Shown one piece after another: positions 10,550-19,358 of a DNA stretch of 64,000 bases (position 1 is its first letter; every line of letters starts with the position of its first letter). A model generated the notes under the pieces. It worked only from the letters and a program-made list of their open reading frames with translations. It had not been told where the DNA came from and ran no database searches. Both the position numbers and the translations under genes were made by a program. The stretch is from Phytophthora hibernalis (Eukaryota > Oomycota > Peronosporomycetes > Peronosporales > Peronosporaceae): contig JAAKBF010000103.1 in the NCBI GenBank assembly GCA_012656075.1, forward strand, positions 279,701 through 343,700, read 5' to 3'.

Positions 10550-10852
10550 TTTGGTGTTGCACTGGAGCTGAAGTTTGGATCGCTGGACCACTGTCCAGCG
10601 ATTGCAAATGCATATCAATATACATGGCCTGGGTTGACATTGCTAAATTGTTGGCCCCACATGTCCAGAAAAACCAGAGAGCAAAGAAGCCGTCTGTCAA
10701 ATGTATCTTACTACGATGATGTCATTTTCCCCATATTCAGTGGATGCATGAGTGCCGAACCTATGAACAATTTCGGTCGTTGGGCCAGCAATGCATTGAC
10801 AAGTGGTTCGCCGACAATCAAGACGAATATGCTTCCTGGTTTTGCGACATCA
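10550..10852 (+). other. Inverted segment of the MULE transposase core
   Basis: On the plus strand this stretch reads as transposase sense sequence: FGSLDHCPAIANAYQYTWP, then LLNCWPHMSRKTRE and YYDDVI, then after a one-base shift near 10735 WMHECRTYEQF and NQDEYASWFCD. These are the parts expected between AYQEMF (minus strand, ending near 10855) and TAPWDTWFV (minus strand, starting near 10530). Flanks on both sides are sense on the minus strand. About 300 bp were therefore flipped inside the element. Confidence 0.8.
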
Positions 10853-11308
10853 CGCGTAGCAGTGAACATTTCCTGGTACGCCAGCTCGCTTTCGCTTGTT
10901 ACAAACGTGAAGCTCCACGGAACAAAGTGCTTCGAGTACGTACCGCGCTCGTAGCGCGTCATATATGTTCCAAAATTGATCAGGGTCCAGCGCCCTCTGT
11001 GAGGCCGATAAGTGCCATCACATGAAGCGAACAGCTCATTTTTCTGGTCTCGCAGTGACCGGGCCAGGTTCAATAATGCCTGGCTGCTGGATAAAACCAC
11101 CCCAAAAGAATCGTTTGGATTATCCTGAAACAGGCGAAGCACCAGCATCTCATCCATCAATTTCTGAACGCTCGCGTCAAATGCAGCATCACTTAGAGCG
11201 GTTTCCATATCAATAGCAAGATTACGACCATAAAATACGTCTGGGGTCTCACACATCTTTGAACTGGTCCACTCAGTCATACTAGCTGCATTATCAATGT
11301 GCCAACCC

Positions 11309-11372
11309 CTGCATCACAGAGACGTTAGCTTGTGGTAAATAAATATACGTTGAAACAGTTGAGTGTGCGTAC
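11309..11372 (-). other. Spliceosomal intron in MULE transposase (64 nt)
   Basis: The minus strand has CACG|GTACGC, a CTAAC branch site and GATGCAG|GGG. Removing it joins a KYVARG segment to WHIDNAASMTEW. A one-base shift just before the intron (near 11390) separates this from the first ORF. Confidence 0.75.
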
Positions 11373-12079
11373 CGTGCTACATATTTTTGAGGGATGCCTT
11401 TCGATTCTTGAGCTGAGTCTCGTCCGGTAAAAGGCGCAGCATCGCCGGATTGGTCTTGTGGCGCTCTTTCAACAACAGACGACCTTTTAGGGCCGGCCCC
11501 ACCACGCAGAAGTGCGTCTGCTTCATCCCGAAAACGAGTGAGATTCCTGGCTTGCCCTTGCAGGGGTTCGTTTCGCTGATTCCATTGTCGATGTTGTGGT
11601 CAAAATCGTTTTCTTCTAGAGAAACAACTGTGCTTCCGTCTTCATTAGACTTAGTCACTAGTCGAATTCGTTTCATACAGTCCGTGTGCGAAACACATTT
11701 GTACAATGACGTTGCTGAACGAGAACCTTGGTTGTGAAGGTGGCGATACGTTAGTCCATCTCGATGCTGCATTGCCACCAGTGCTGCTTCCTTGGAGGCA
11801 TGGTCGGAGATGGCTTCAAAGTACCGCTTTCGCTGAGATTGACTTGATTCTTCCTCTATGTCGCTATTATCGTCTCGGAGAGGGACCAGTTCGCCAACGA
11901 CGTCTTCCTCCGGAAGAGGGACGAGTTCCTCTGCCATGGTCGGTTTGGAAATGGTGAAGGGGTGGTCTTATTGGGAGGCCATCGCGGTAACGCATTACGC
12001 CTTGCATTCTTGTGATCGGCCAATGGTCGCAGATGAACATGCAGATGAGCAAGGCCATACGGCTGCCATCTGAAGTGAA

Positions 12080-12150
12080 ATGCACTCGCATCAAATCTCA
12101 ATTATTCCTGCACTCGCACGAAATCCTAATTGTGGCTGTACTCGCACGAA
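12080..12150 (-). repeat. Subterminal repeats of the MULE right end
   Basis: The word TGCACTCGCACGAAATC, a truncated form of the terminal repeat, occurs three times with a spacing of about 27-28 bp (near 12080, 12108 and 12138). Such subterminal copies are usual transposase-binding candidates in MULEs. Confidence 0.6.
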
Positions 12151-12175
12151 ATCTCTTTTGCACTTTCAAGAAATC
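12135..12175 (-). repeat. MULE right terminal inverted repeat
   Basis: 41 bp, inverted match to 8798-8838 with four mismatches. Confidence 0.8.
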
Positions 12176-12265
12176 CGCACCCGACACCAATACTCACGTG
12201 CAGTATCTTGCAAGAGAAAGCGCGTGCACTAAGGTGTTTTCAATTTGGCATTTTAACTCCATCAG

Positions 12266-12952
12266 ATGGGCATGTTAACAAAGCGACCATATTGGTGTGA
12301 TCTGGTGCCTTTCGTACCCAATGAAGACGAAAAACGAAGTATCGTCTTGCTGGATTCTGTGATTGAACGAACGATCAAACGCGAGCAGATTGAAGACTTC
12401 CAGTTACTCGTCAACGTATACGAGGCCATTGAAGGACTGAACGGCGAAGAAAGCTCAGTGACGCATTTGCAGACTGTGGAGAAGATGAGCAAGAGGCGAG
12501 GTGGGTGTTTGGTCGTGGAACTATGCCCGATTGGCATGCTGCGGAATCATCCTGAAATGAACGAAGTAAGCGAGTGGCTTCAACACATGCTGACGGCCTT
12601 GAAGTATTGGCATGGATGCGGGTACTGTCATGGTGATCTCCGCTGGCGAAACATTGTGTTCGTGCCCAAATATGGACCTACGCCCAGTTTCTGGATGCTC
12701 ATCGACATGGACGAATCTCGCCTACCAAACACAACGATAATCAAGTGGAATCACCAGTATGAGGGCCATAAACTACGATTCCAGTACGACTTCTACCAGT
12801 TGGGGGCACTCATGCAGACGTTTCCGTTCAGGCTGCACGATGATATGAAAAAAATGCAGGCTATCCTTCAATCGGCGATCGATATACCGGATTTGGCTGC
12901 GGAAGATGCGCTCGCACATTTGGCAACGCTGGGCGATGGCAACTGCTCGTGA
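12266..12952 (+). pseudogene. Kinase-like domain, probable CRN C-terminal part
   Basis: A 228-residue open frame with protein kinase landmarks. A hydrophobic hinge-like LVVELCP lies at about residues 82-88 and a catalytic loop HGDLRWRN at 122-129 (Asp124, Asn129). IDMDE at 146-150 stands at the metal-binding DFG position, and YQLGALM at 177-183 resembles helix F. There is no HRD arginine, so it would be an atypical, HGD-type kinase fold. The N-lobe is incomplete. The ATG at 12266 is probably internal, since possible N-lobe sequence (YLARES, CTKVF) lies upstream at about 12190-12245 in another frame. Several CRN effectors end in kinase-like domains. With the CRN header at 8223 on the same strand, this is best read as the other half of a gene interrupted by the MULE. 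An independent kinase-like gene is possible. Confidence 0.65.
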
Positions 12953-13890
12953 TCGAGGAGGGATAGTTGAGAGTTGATCTAGGGAGATTTAATTTAAAAG
13001 TTACAATATACGTGCAGCTTTCGAAGGACGTTAAAATGGTTGCTACTGTAGATGTGCGGCTGCTGACTATTGCATCTATGGTGCGCTGGAATTGATCCCA
13101 ATTTGATGTCTGTGCCCTGTCCACAGTGCTCATTTGCCCGCATTTTTGCTCAAGAACAGAAGAATCTCCATCGGGCACGGCTACAGCGAATGTTGCTGCT
13201 GTCCAGATGTGGTTGAGGTCACACCAAACATGCCAAACAATGCCTCCTGGCAATAAATAATCGATATGACACTTTGAGCTCGCCACAATAAATTATTGGT
13301 ACACATCTATTGCACTAATTGCCACACCAATTTATTTTTCGGCAGCCCTGCTTGTTCGAGACGATCGAACACCTACACTTCGCCAACGGATGCGTTGCCA
13401 CGCTGCGTAACCGAGCCCAAACTCAAATACTACGTCGAACTCGCTGGCCGTGTGGGTCACACTCGTGGGAAGGTGACTTTGAAGTCAAGGAAGCAAATTG
13501 AGCAGATTGTGGAGCTGATGCTGCAACCCAAGGAAAATGGTCTGGAACTTCCCACCTGTAGACAAGAAAGTGTACGAGTTGCTAGTGTAATGCCGTTGTT
13601 CTCTGGATATACTTTGAAGTACCGGTGTTTTAGAGCGAATCGAGGATCCTGTCATAACCCATAAATGGTTATATATGTAATTACGACAACCGTATCCACA
13701 TACTTAAGTACTGTTATCAACCGACCGTCCAAGAAGAAAGCAAAGAAGGTCGATGCTTAAGCATACATGTACTCATTAACTCGGATTGCCCCTAACAACC
13801 CGCCAAATATGGCTGTTTTGTCCCGGAAGTTCGCAAGTCAATTGGTACTCGGTACCATATTGGACAGGAAGGCCAGGCCTTTGCAAGCTT
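12953..13890. other. Non-genic stretch with one doubtful ORF
   Basis: No supported gene. The ORF at 13296-13664 (+) contains a plausible protein-like run (KYYVELAGRVGHTRGKVTLK, then IEQIVELMLQP), but the surrounding frame is poor and no family was recognised. It may be a gene fragment. Confidence 0.35.
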
Positions 13891-13943
13891 ACAACCGGAA
13901 CGCTAGGCGTCTGTTGTGGACAGACGCCTAGCGTTCCTGTTGT
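13891..13943. repeat. Long hairpin, 23-bp stem with one mismatch
   Basis: 17 bp (13897-13913) pair perfectly with 13921-13937 around a 7-nt loop, TTGTGGA. After one mismatch, five more pairs extend the stem. It lies just upstream of the gypsy gag, possibly in a relic LTR or leader. Confidence 0.9.
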
Positions 13944-13998
13944 GGTTAGCGCGTTAACACTTCATCTATAGCTAAGGTGCGTGTGACCCCGTCACACC

Positions 13999-14006
13999 TG
14001 GTAGCA
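13999..14006 (+). other. Possible primer-binding site of the gypsy element
   Basis: TGGTAGCA about 55 bp before gag resembles the start of a site complementary to a tRNA 3' end (TGG...), and GTCACA just before it could be an LTR end. No matching LTR was found. Confidence 0.2.
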
Positions 14007-14059
14007 CTTGTAGTCACCCGCGACCGGCGCGGACTACTACAATCAAGATATCTCTGAGC

Positions 14060-14778
14060 ATGGACGACTCAGGGAGCCGGCTTCCGTCCCGGCAGGACCT
14101 CCCTCACCTCTCAGATGCCCACTGGGCTACGCTGGAGAAGATGGTTAGTCTCCTGGGCGAGGCAGCATTCGCTGGATTCCCCAACCTGCCTGCGGATCAG
14201 CAGAGGGCGCGCGTGGAACGCTTCGACAAGTACGAGTCCATGGAACAAGAACTTCGTTCGACTATCCTCTTGGCCAACGTGGATTACAGCTATCGGTCGC
14301 TCTTCTTGCGCTGTAAGCAAGGAAAGCATACGATTCAAGACTACGTGATGGAGTTGCAGAACCTCGAGGCCGCTATGGCGGGCACTCCCTCTCTGAGGAT
14401 GTCAAGGTGACGGTCTTCATGGACGGCGTTCGGCCAGGTCAGGTCCGGACGGAGCTCTTCCGCAAACAGCCGACGTCTTTCAACGATGCGGTGCATTTCG
14501 CCATGCTGGAAGATCATTGCGTGCGCTCGGCGCAGGGGTATGCGGGTCGCTCGGACACGGTCAACGACGGTTCCACTTCCATGGAGATCTCGTCGGCTGA
14601 GTCGGCCCGACCTCAGCGTAACCAACGCGCGAGTGGTCGTTGTTTTGGATGCAACCAGCTTGGCCACCTCCGTCGGAATTGTCCACGGAACCCGTGGAAG
14701 GTAGGCAAGACCAAGGTGGCTCTGCCGTCCCTTAACATGATAGAATCTGCGGGGTCGGAAAACGACAACTCCCAGTAG
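14060..14778 (+). pseudogene. Gypsy Gag, frameshifted
   Basis: The ATG at 14060 (MDDSGSRLPS) opens a frame to 14410. The correct reading moves to another frame near 14388, giving LSEDVKVTVFMDGVRPG, and continues to TAG 14776-14778. Near residue 195 of the combined product a zinc knuckle CFGCNQLGHLRRNC (C-x2-C-x4-H-x4-C) is intact. It would package element RNA. One frameshift only, so this is the best preserved part. Confidence 0.8.
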
Positions 14779-14822
14779 GTGCGGGACGCCCTGCTGGGAG
14801 ACTTCGCTCCTCCTCGAGGTCG

Positions 14823-15291
14823 GTGTCTCTGCCATCTCCGCCTCCTGGAGAGCAAGTCCCTGGGACGACACAGTTGTGTCTCTCCGTGGCCACCGCGCGG
14901 TCTAACCTCGTGGTTGTCACGGCCAGTGTAAAAGGGTACGACGAACCGCTGACGATCCTGATTGATTCGGGAGCGTCCTACAACTTCGCGACGAAGTCCA
15001 GTGTGGCCAAGAACAGTGCATTGTATGCTAGTGCTTTGGAAACATCTAAGAATAATATGTAGATGGCCGATAGCTGCGCACGACCAACAGCCTTCACAAC
15101 CTGCGAGGTGGACACGGAGCCCACACCCATACCAACACGCACGGCGTCCACATGTTCGCCTGGCGACTGGGTCCATCGTGTCTACGCGAAAGGTTCTTTT
15201 ATCCTTGAACGTCAGGTTTGACGACTTCAACTCGGTCGAACCGTTCATTGTCCTTGACATGGATGATCGGTACGATCTTATCCTTGGTTGA
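14823..15291 (+). pseudogene. Gypsy aspartic protease, frameshifted
   Basis: The frame at 14823-15062 has the active-site motif LIDSGAS of retropepsins. After a stop the fold continues in another frame up to 15291, ending FIVLDMDDRYDLILG, the usual C-terminal part. The next ORF starts in the overlap and continues KHEPWIDW. It would cleave the polyprotein; here it is broken. Confidence 0.75.
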
Positions 15292-15844
15292 CAAAGCACG
15301 AGCCGTGGATCGACTGGAGAAGTCGCACCATCGGTGCTAGTCACAAGCCCTCCCGGACAGAGCACTGGCGGGTCATGTCCCCTCCTCTTCCCGGGACGGG
15401 TTTGCGCACGAGCATCGCATGCCACGCGGTGAACGGCACTTCGCAGGTACTTCGGAAGTACTCGAGATACCTACGGCGTTGCCGTCCGTGTGTCCTGCAT
15501 CTTCGAGAGCTCAAGAGCCTTCGGTGGTTGTGGGAGAATGTACGGAGGTTCCGTGCGTGTCTCACGATGAGGCTCATGGATCTCTCAAGATCGAGAGCGT
15601 CGCTCAGGCCCGTGGAGCCGGCGATGAACAAGTCGCTGGAGCCGGTGCTCGCTCAATGAAGGGTGGTCGAGCAGGGACTCCCACAGTAGATGACGCTAAG
15701 GCTGAGTCAGCCGCAGCAAAGCCATACCGCGGGGCGGTCACTTTGGACAAGATGGCCGCACCGGTGGTGCTAGATGTTCTCACGGGAGAACGCAAGGAAG
15801 GCGTGAACCTGACTCCACTGCCATCGGGTAGAGGAGCTACTTGA
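15288..15844 (+). pseudogene. Gypsy pol linker between protease and reverse transcriptase
   Basis: Two overlapping frames (15288-15659 and 15419-15844) have no catalytic motifs but link the protease end (KHEPWIDWRSRTI) to the RT start. This matches the variable spacer in oomycete gypsy elements. Confidence 0.45.
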
Positions 15845-15863
15845 GCTGGAAGAGCTCTCGTAT

Positions 15864-16838
15864 GTGGAGTTCTTGGATTCGCTGAAGGCGGGCGAGTTCG
15901 AGGAGATGCTTCTCATCCACCGCGAACACGACTCAGTCGAGCTGAACATCTCTTCGGTCATGGACCCGGAGGTTCTTGAAGATGAGCGGTCCTTGCTGAG
16001 GCAGAAAAGGAATGGCGCGGTCATCCTGAAGGACCCATCGGACCCGTACTACTCTATTCTAATGGAGTACTCGGATGTCGTCAGCGATGGCCCACCGTCG
16101 GTGTTGCCTCCGGATAAGAGGGTGCGGCACGAAATTGACCTGGTGTCGGGCACCAAGTACTGCACTACTCGCCAGTGGCCACTGCCGAAGGAGCAAGTCG
16201 ACGTAATCGACGCCTTCTTCGCAGCGAAGTATGCCGCGGGCATGGTGCGCGAGTCGAAGTCGCCGCACTCGTCCCCGACGTTTTTTGTGAAGAAACCCAA
16301 CGGGAAGTGGCGCATGGTACACGCGTTCAACAAGTTGAATGCAGCGACGATACCGGCGTCCACGCCAATCCCTTGGAAGGATGTGTTGCAGAACAACATG
16401 GCAGGATGCACTATCTTCAGCGCACTCGGCATGGTCGACGGCTATTATCAGCTGCTGATGCGCGAGTCCGACGTCCTCCTCACAGCGGTGAGTACTCCCA
16501 GTGGGATGTTGTTGGAATGGCTCGTGATGCCCCAGGGGCTGTCAAACGCGCCGGCCACGTTCAATCGTCTGGTGACGCAACCTTTTCGGCCAATGCGAGC
16601 GTTCGCACAGACATACATCGACGATATCTTCGTGCACAGTGGTGCGTCGGAAAACAAGACGGCTGTCGAGGCTCACATCGAACACCTCCGGGAGGTTTTG
16701 ATGTATATGCGCGAGAATCGCTTGTATGCGAACATCAACAAGTGCATCTTCGGCGCTGAAGAGATTCCCTTCTTGGGATATTTCCTTGGCAAGGACGGCA
16801 TCCGCGCGGATCCGGAGAAGGTGTGCGCGATCGCGTAG
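15864..16838 (+). pseudogene. Gypsy reverse transcriptase with altered catalytic site
   Basis: An open frame of 324 residues. RT motifs run in order: KKPNGKWRMV (about 143-152), FSALGMVDGYYQ (185-196), MPQGLSNAPATF (222-233) and the YIDD box (251-254). In the second of these the usual catalytic Asp of the FSxLD motif is Gly189. The frame ends at TAG 16836-16838, where the same frame continues as WPVP and on into LGLANYLHKYS, so TAG very likely replaced a Trp codon. Not functional as read. Confidence 0.85.
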
Positions 16839-17361
16839 TGGCCGGTTCCCGTATCCCAGAAGGACCTACGCAAGTGGCTTGGCCTAGCCAACTACTTGCA
16901 CAAGTACAGTGCCAATTATGTCGAGATGGCGCGGCCATTGACCAACCTCCTGAAGAAGGACACGGAAAGGTCGTGGAACGACGAGGCTCAGCGAGCTTTT
17001 GAGTCTATCAAAAGAAGCTTGCAGAGCGCTCCGATCTTGGTTTTACGACGACGATCGCCCGTTCAGTGTGGTATGCGATGCATCAGACTTTGCCATTGGC
17101 TGTGCGCTTCTGCAAGTCGATGCCGATGGCAGAGAGCGAGTGGTCTCATTTCAGTCGCGCCAACTAAAGGCGGCAGAGAAGAACTACCCTCTCGACGACA
17201 AGGAACTTCTCGCTATGAAGTACGCGCTGGTGAGGTTTCGGGTACACCTGCTTGGCAGTAAACCCTTTGTGATTTACACAGATTATGCGTCCTTGCGGAC
17301 TGCGACGTTGTCGCCTCATCTCTCCCAACGCATGGTGGCTCTCCTTCTTCGCGGAGTATAA
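16839..17361 (+). pseudogene. Gypsy RT thumb and RNase H
   Basis: From 16839 the RT frame continues through GLANYLHKYSANY to about 17040. The reading then shifts and gives RNase H: VVCDASDFAIG (Asp), DDKELLAMKYAL (Glu) and IYTDYASL (Asp). A further shift near 17335 leads into WLSFFAEYNF. Catalytic residues are all present, but the frame is broken. Confidence 0.8.
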
Positions 17362-18530
17362 CTTCACGGTGGAGTACAAGCCAGGAAAGCAGAATGTCCT
17401 CGCGGACGCGCTTTCCCGACGTCCGGACTACGAGCTGGCGCACGTTGCGTACCTCGAGTCTCCGCTCTATGAGCTTCTGCGAGAGGCGTATGCCGAGGAC
17501 GAGGATCTGGCTGATCTCGTTAAGACACCCGGTACGCCGAGGGCAGCGATGAAGATAACTAATCGGCAGCGCTCGCGGTTGCACCGGTACTCGCTGGAAG
17601 ATGGTCTGCTCTATTACCAAGTCGATGCAGGTGGTGAACCTCGAATAGTCGTGCCTAACGACGAAGACTTGCGGCATCGCGTTCTCTACGAGGATCACGA
17701 CACGCCGCTCAGCGGCCATCTTGGACGTGAGAAGACGTACACGTCCGTGGCGCGCAACTTCTGGTGGCCTCACATGTACACGTGGGTTCGTAAGTACGTG
17801 CAGACGTGCGAAACGTGCCAACGTGTGAAACCCGCTCCCTCGTCGTCGGCTCCCTTGATGAGCTTGCCGGTGCCGGCCGATATTGGCGGTCGGTGAGCAT
17901 GGATTTTTCTTCGGCTTCCGGCGGATGCACGCGGCCACACTGGCATCTTGGTCTTCGTTTGCCGTCTCAGCAAGATGGTGCGGCTAGCCGCGGTGAAAAA
18001 GAGTGTGACGGCTCCGCAAGCGGCTCAACTCTTTGTCGATAATTTCTTTCGAAATAACGGCCTTCCAGATGCGTTCGTGAGTGATCGGGATCCCCGCTTC
18101 GTCTCACACTTCTGGACACACTTGTTCCGTTTCTCGGAACGATATTCATATCCGCGGCGGACCATCCGCAGACAGACGGTCAAACCGAGCGGGTGAACCG
18201 CGTGTTAGAAGACGCCGCAGCGTCTGCGCCGAAGAACTCCGCAGGCTTGAGGTTGGCGCTGAATAATGCTGTGCATTCGTCGACGGGTTTCGCCCCATTC
18301 TACGTTAACGGGCTGCGCCATCCGCGTACGCCACTGTCGTTACCTCCCGCTTCAAATTTGGGGGAGAGGCTGACGCCGAAGATACGCGGGGCCTTAAAGG
18401 CGTGCGTGCGTCCGTCAAACGAAATCTGTTGACGTTTATCGAGACTGGTGAAGCCGTAAGGCAACGCGTCCGGGACGCTATGGCATGCAGCTCAAGACAC
18501 ACAGACAGTGATCGCCAGGGGCAGCTGATT
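17362..18530 (+). pseudogene. Gypsy integrase, frameshifted
   Basis: After YKPGKQNVLADALSRRPDY comes the HHCC zinc-binding domain (HDTPLSGH, then CETCQRVK, up to about 17845). The catalytic core then appears across three frames: SMDF (first Asp, about 17897), VSDRDPRF (second Asp, about 18085) and TDGQTERVNR (Glu, about 18175). GFAPFYVNGLRHPRTPL and a weak ETGEAVRQRVRDAM follow up to about 18480. All DDE residues are visible. No chromodomain is seen. Confidence 0.8.
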
Positions 18531-18771
18531 TATTTCTGTTGATCTATGGCTCTGAGAGCCTCTGTAGTCAATCTTATAGCTAGTCCTATATCTAAATACA
18601 AATATCCAGTGTGAACCGATCCCCGTATGTAATCCTGTACCCGGCTCTATAAGACCGAGGGTACGAAAACTAAAATGGGTACAAAACGAGGGTTCGTACC
18701 CTCGGCCGGGAATTTATTATACCCGACCGAGGCCTCGGTCACAAAACTATCGTGGTCACGGTGGTACCCAC
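18531..18771. other. Junction between gypsy remnant and tRNA array
   Basis: 240 bp with no gene. It starts soon after gypsy coding similarity fades and ends where similarity to the 712-bp unit begins (CAAGTGT at 18772). It contains the inverted repeat listed separately and a GGCTC/GAGCC hairpin near 18550-18562. It may contain a solo fragment of another retroelement end. Confidence 0.4.
18655..18705. repeat. 13-bp perfect inverted repeat at the array border
   Basis: CCGAGGGTACGAA (18655-18667) and its exact reverse complement (18693-18705) flank a 25-nt loop, about 70 bp left of the array. Confidence 0.85.
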
Positions 18772-18790
18772 CAAGTGTAGGTAGATTTGT

Positions 18791-18795
18791 AAAAA
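18791..18795 (-). terminator. RNA polymerase III terminator of array copy 1
   Basis: The minus strand reads TTTTT seven bases after the discriminator base of the tRNA. Every unit has a T-run at this place: five T in most copies, four in fifteen, and three only in the copy at 62249. Confidence 0.85.
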
Positions 18796-18802
18796 GGGAA
18801 AG

Positions 18803-18875
18803 TGGACACTGGGGGTATCGATCCCCCTACCTCCCGCATGCGAAGCGGGCGCTCTATCATTTGAGCTAAGCGCCC
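18803..18875 (-). tRNA. tRNA-Ala(CGC), array copy 1 (edge copy, D-loop change)
   Basis: 73 nt. All arms pair: acceptor GGGCGCT/AGTGTCC with G3:U70 (the alanine identity pair) and A73, anticodon stem CCCGC/GCGGG, loop TTCGCAT with anticodon CGC reading GCG, and T-stem GGGGG/CCCCC with T-loop ATCGATA, the form also seen in plant tRNA-Ala. The A box lies at 18857-18868 and the B box (GGATCGATACC) at 18814-18824. Unlike later copies, invariant G19 is A (D-loop AAATGATA), which would weaken the G19-C56 tertiary pair. Confidence 0.85.
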
Positions 18876-19285
18876 AGACACGAACCCAAACCGCAACGCA
18901 ATCGACGCGCTCTAGGCACACGCACGTACATTCGACCAATAAGCGACTAAGCAAACAAACGAACGAACAGCCAGTCGCCACACACACCGCAGTACAGCTG
19001 CACACACAATCAAACGCGGACGCCTCCAAACCACGCATGCAAACCCTCTTCTTCTCAACCGCTGCTGCCGCTACCCCGAATCGTCATATCGCTGCTCTTC
19101 TCCACTCGCGCAGTCCCCGTACACACCCAAGGCACGCGATCCGCGGCGTGGGTCACTGAGTGGATCATTGGCCACATTGCCCATGCAGGCAGGCTCGAAC
19201 CCCGCTCAACCAGCGCGGTCCGATCGATGGTTTCGCAGTAGAGACATTCGGCTTTGGAGTGGGCAAAGCTATCCCCTGACAGGTC

Positions 19286-19358
19286 GCTACATGTAGCTGC
19301 AATATCGGACTGCAGCTTCGATAGATCCTGTTCATCAGTAGGTGGTCAATCGAAGCTG
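19286..19358. repeat. Inverted repeats in the array spacer (first unit shown)
   Basis: The palindrome GCTACATGTAGC lies at 19286-19297, GCTGCA/TGCAGC at 19296-19316, and CAGCTTCGAT at 19313-19322 with its exact complement at 19349-19358. The same series is present in the other units I inspected, so the spacer could form a compact RNA or DNA structure. No known RNA family was recognised. Confidence 0.6.

Larger units (their letters stand above)
9053..11937 (-). pseudogene. MULE transposase, degenerate and internally inverted
   Basis: Read on the minus strand from 11937. Piece 1 (11937-11377) has a CVSHTDC...FDHN region like a FLYWCH/WRKY-type DNA-binding finger. Piece 2 (11280-about 10855) has CDGTYR, the first catalytic Asp, then HFVPWSF and AYQEMF. 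The next part of the core, with the second catalytic Asp (LDHC), lies on the opposite strand at 10550-10852. Piece 3 (about 10545-10289) has TAPWDTWFV and NPIESFH with the catalytic Glu. Piece 4 (10235-9946) follows an intron. A SWIM zinc finger (CDC...CEHVL) at about 9508-9455 contains a TGA stop. A proline- and arginine-rich linker and a tail to 9053 follow in shifted frame. Frameshifts occur near 11390 and elsewhere. The enzyme cannot be made from this copy. Confidence 0.85.
8798..12175 (-). mobile_element. MULE (Mutator-like) DNA transposon, inactive
   Basis: The element is bounded by 41-bp terminal inverted repeats (8798-8838 and 12135-12175) with four mismatches, starting GATTTCTTG. It contains one minus-strand transposase gene remnant with N-terminal zinc-finger-like region, DDE core, SWIM zinc finger and C-terminal tail. 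It sits between the N-terminal and C-terminal parts of a CRN gene. A candidate but imperfect target duplication is CCGACA..CCAAT, at 8776-8790 (with four extra bases) and 12181-12191. If that is right, the element ends lie a few bases outside the given limits. Confidence 0.8.
14010..18530 (+). mobile_element. Ty3/gypsy LTR retrotransposon, degenerate, LTRs not identified
   Basis: Plus-strand remains of Gag, aspartic protease, reverse transcriptase, RNase H and integrase occur in the canonical gypsy order, so the element is Ty3/gypsy and not copia. Sequence style (for example YIDDIFVHS, GLANYLHKYS, ADALSRRPDY) is that of oomycete gypsy elements. At least eight frame changes and two in-frame stops are present. 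Coding similarity fades after about 18530 without chromodomain or 3' LTR, so the 3' end is truncated or replaced before the tRNA array. Confidence 0.85.

Noticed and set aside
10439..11025. Plus-strand ORFs as an independent gene
   Set aside because: Only 10550-10852 is protein-like, and it matches the missing core of the minus-strand transposase. It is an inverted fragment, not a gene.
12217..12265. A 34-nt intron just before the kinase-like ORF (AAG|GTGTTT ... CATCAG|ATG)
   Set aside because: It is shorter than the introns seen in this window, and the upstream frame reads kinase-like sequence across it, so a frameshift is the simpler explanation.
13296..13664. Hypothetical protein on the plus strand
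   Set aside because: A short protein-like run exists, but the frame decays on both sides and no family was recognised. It is kept only as a note in the non-genic stretch.
19180..19260. A second tRNA gene in the spacer, suggested by GGTTCGAGCC on the minus strand
   Set aside because: The T-arm pairs only with a shifted loop, and no matching acceptor, D-arm or anticodon stem could be placed. At most it is a relic or a chance B box.
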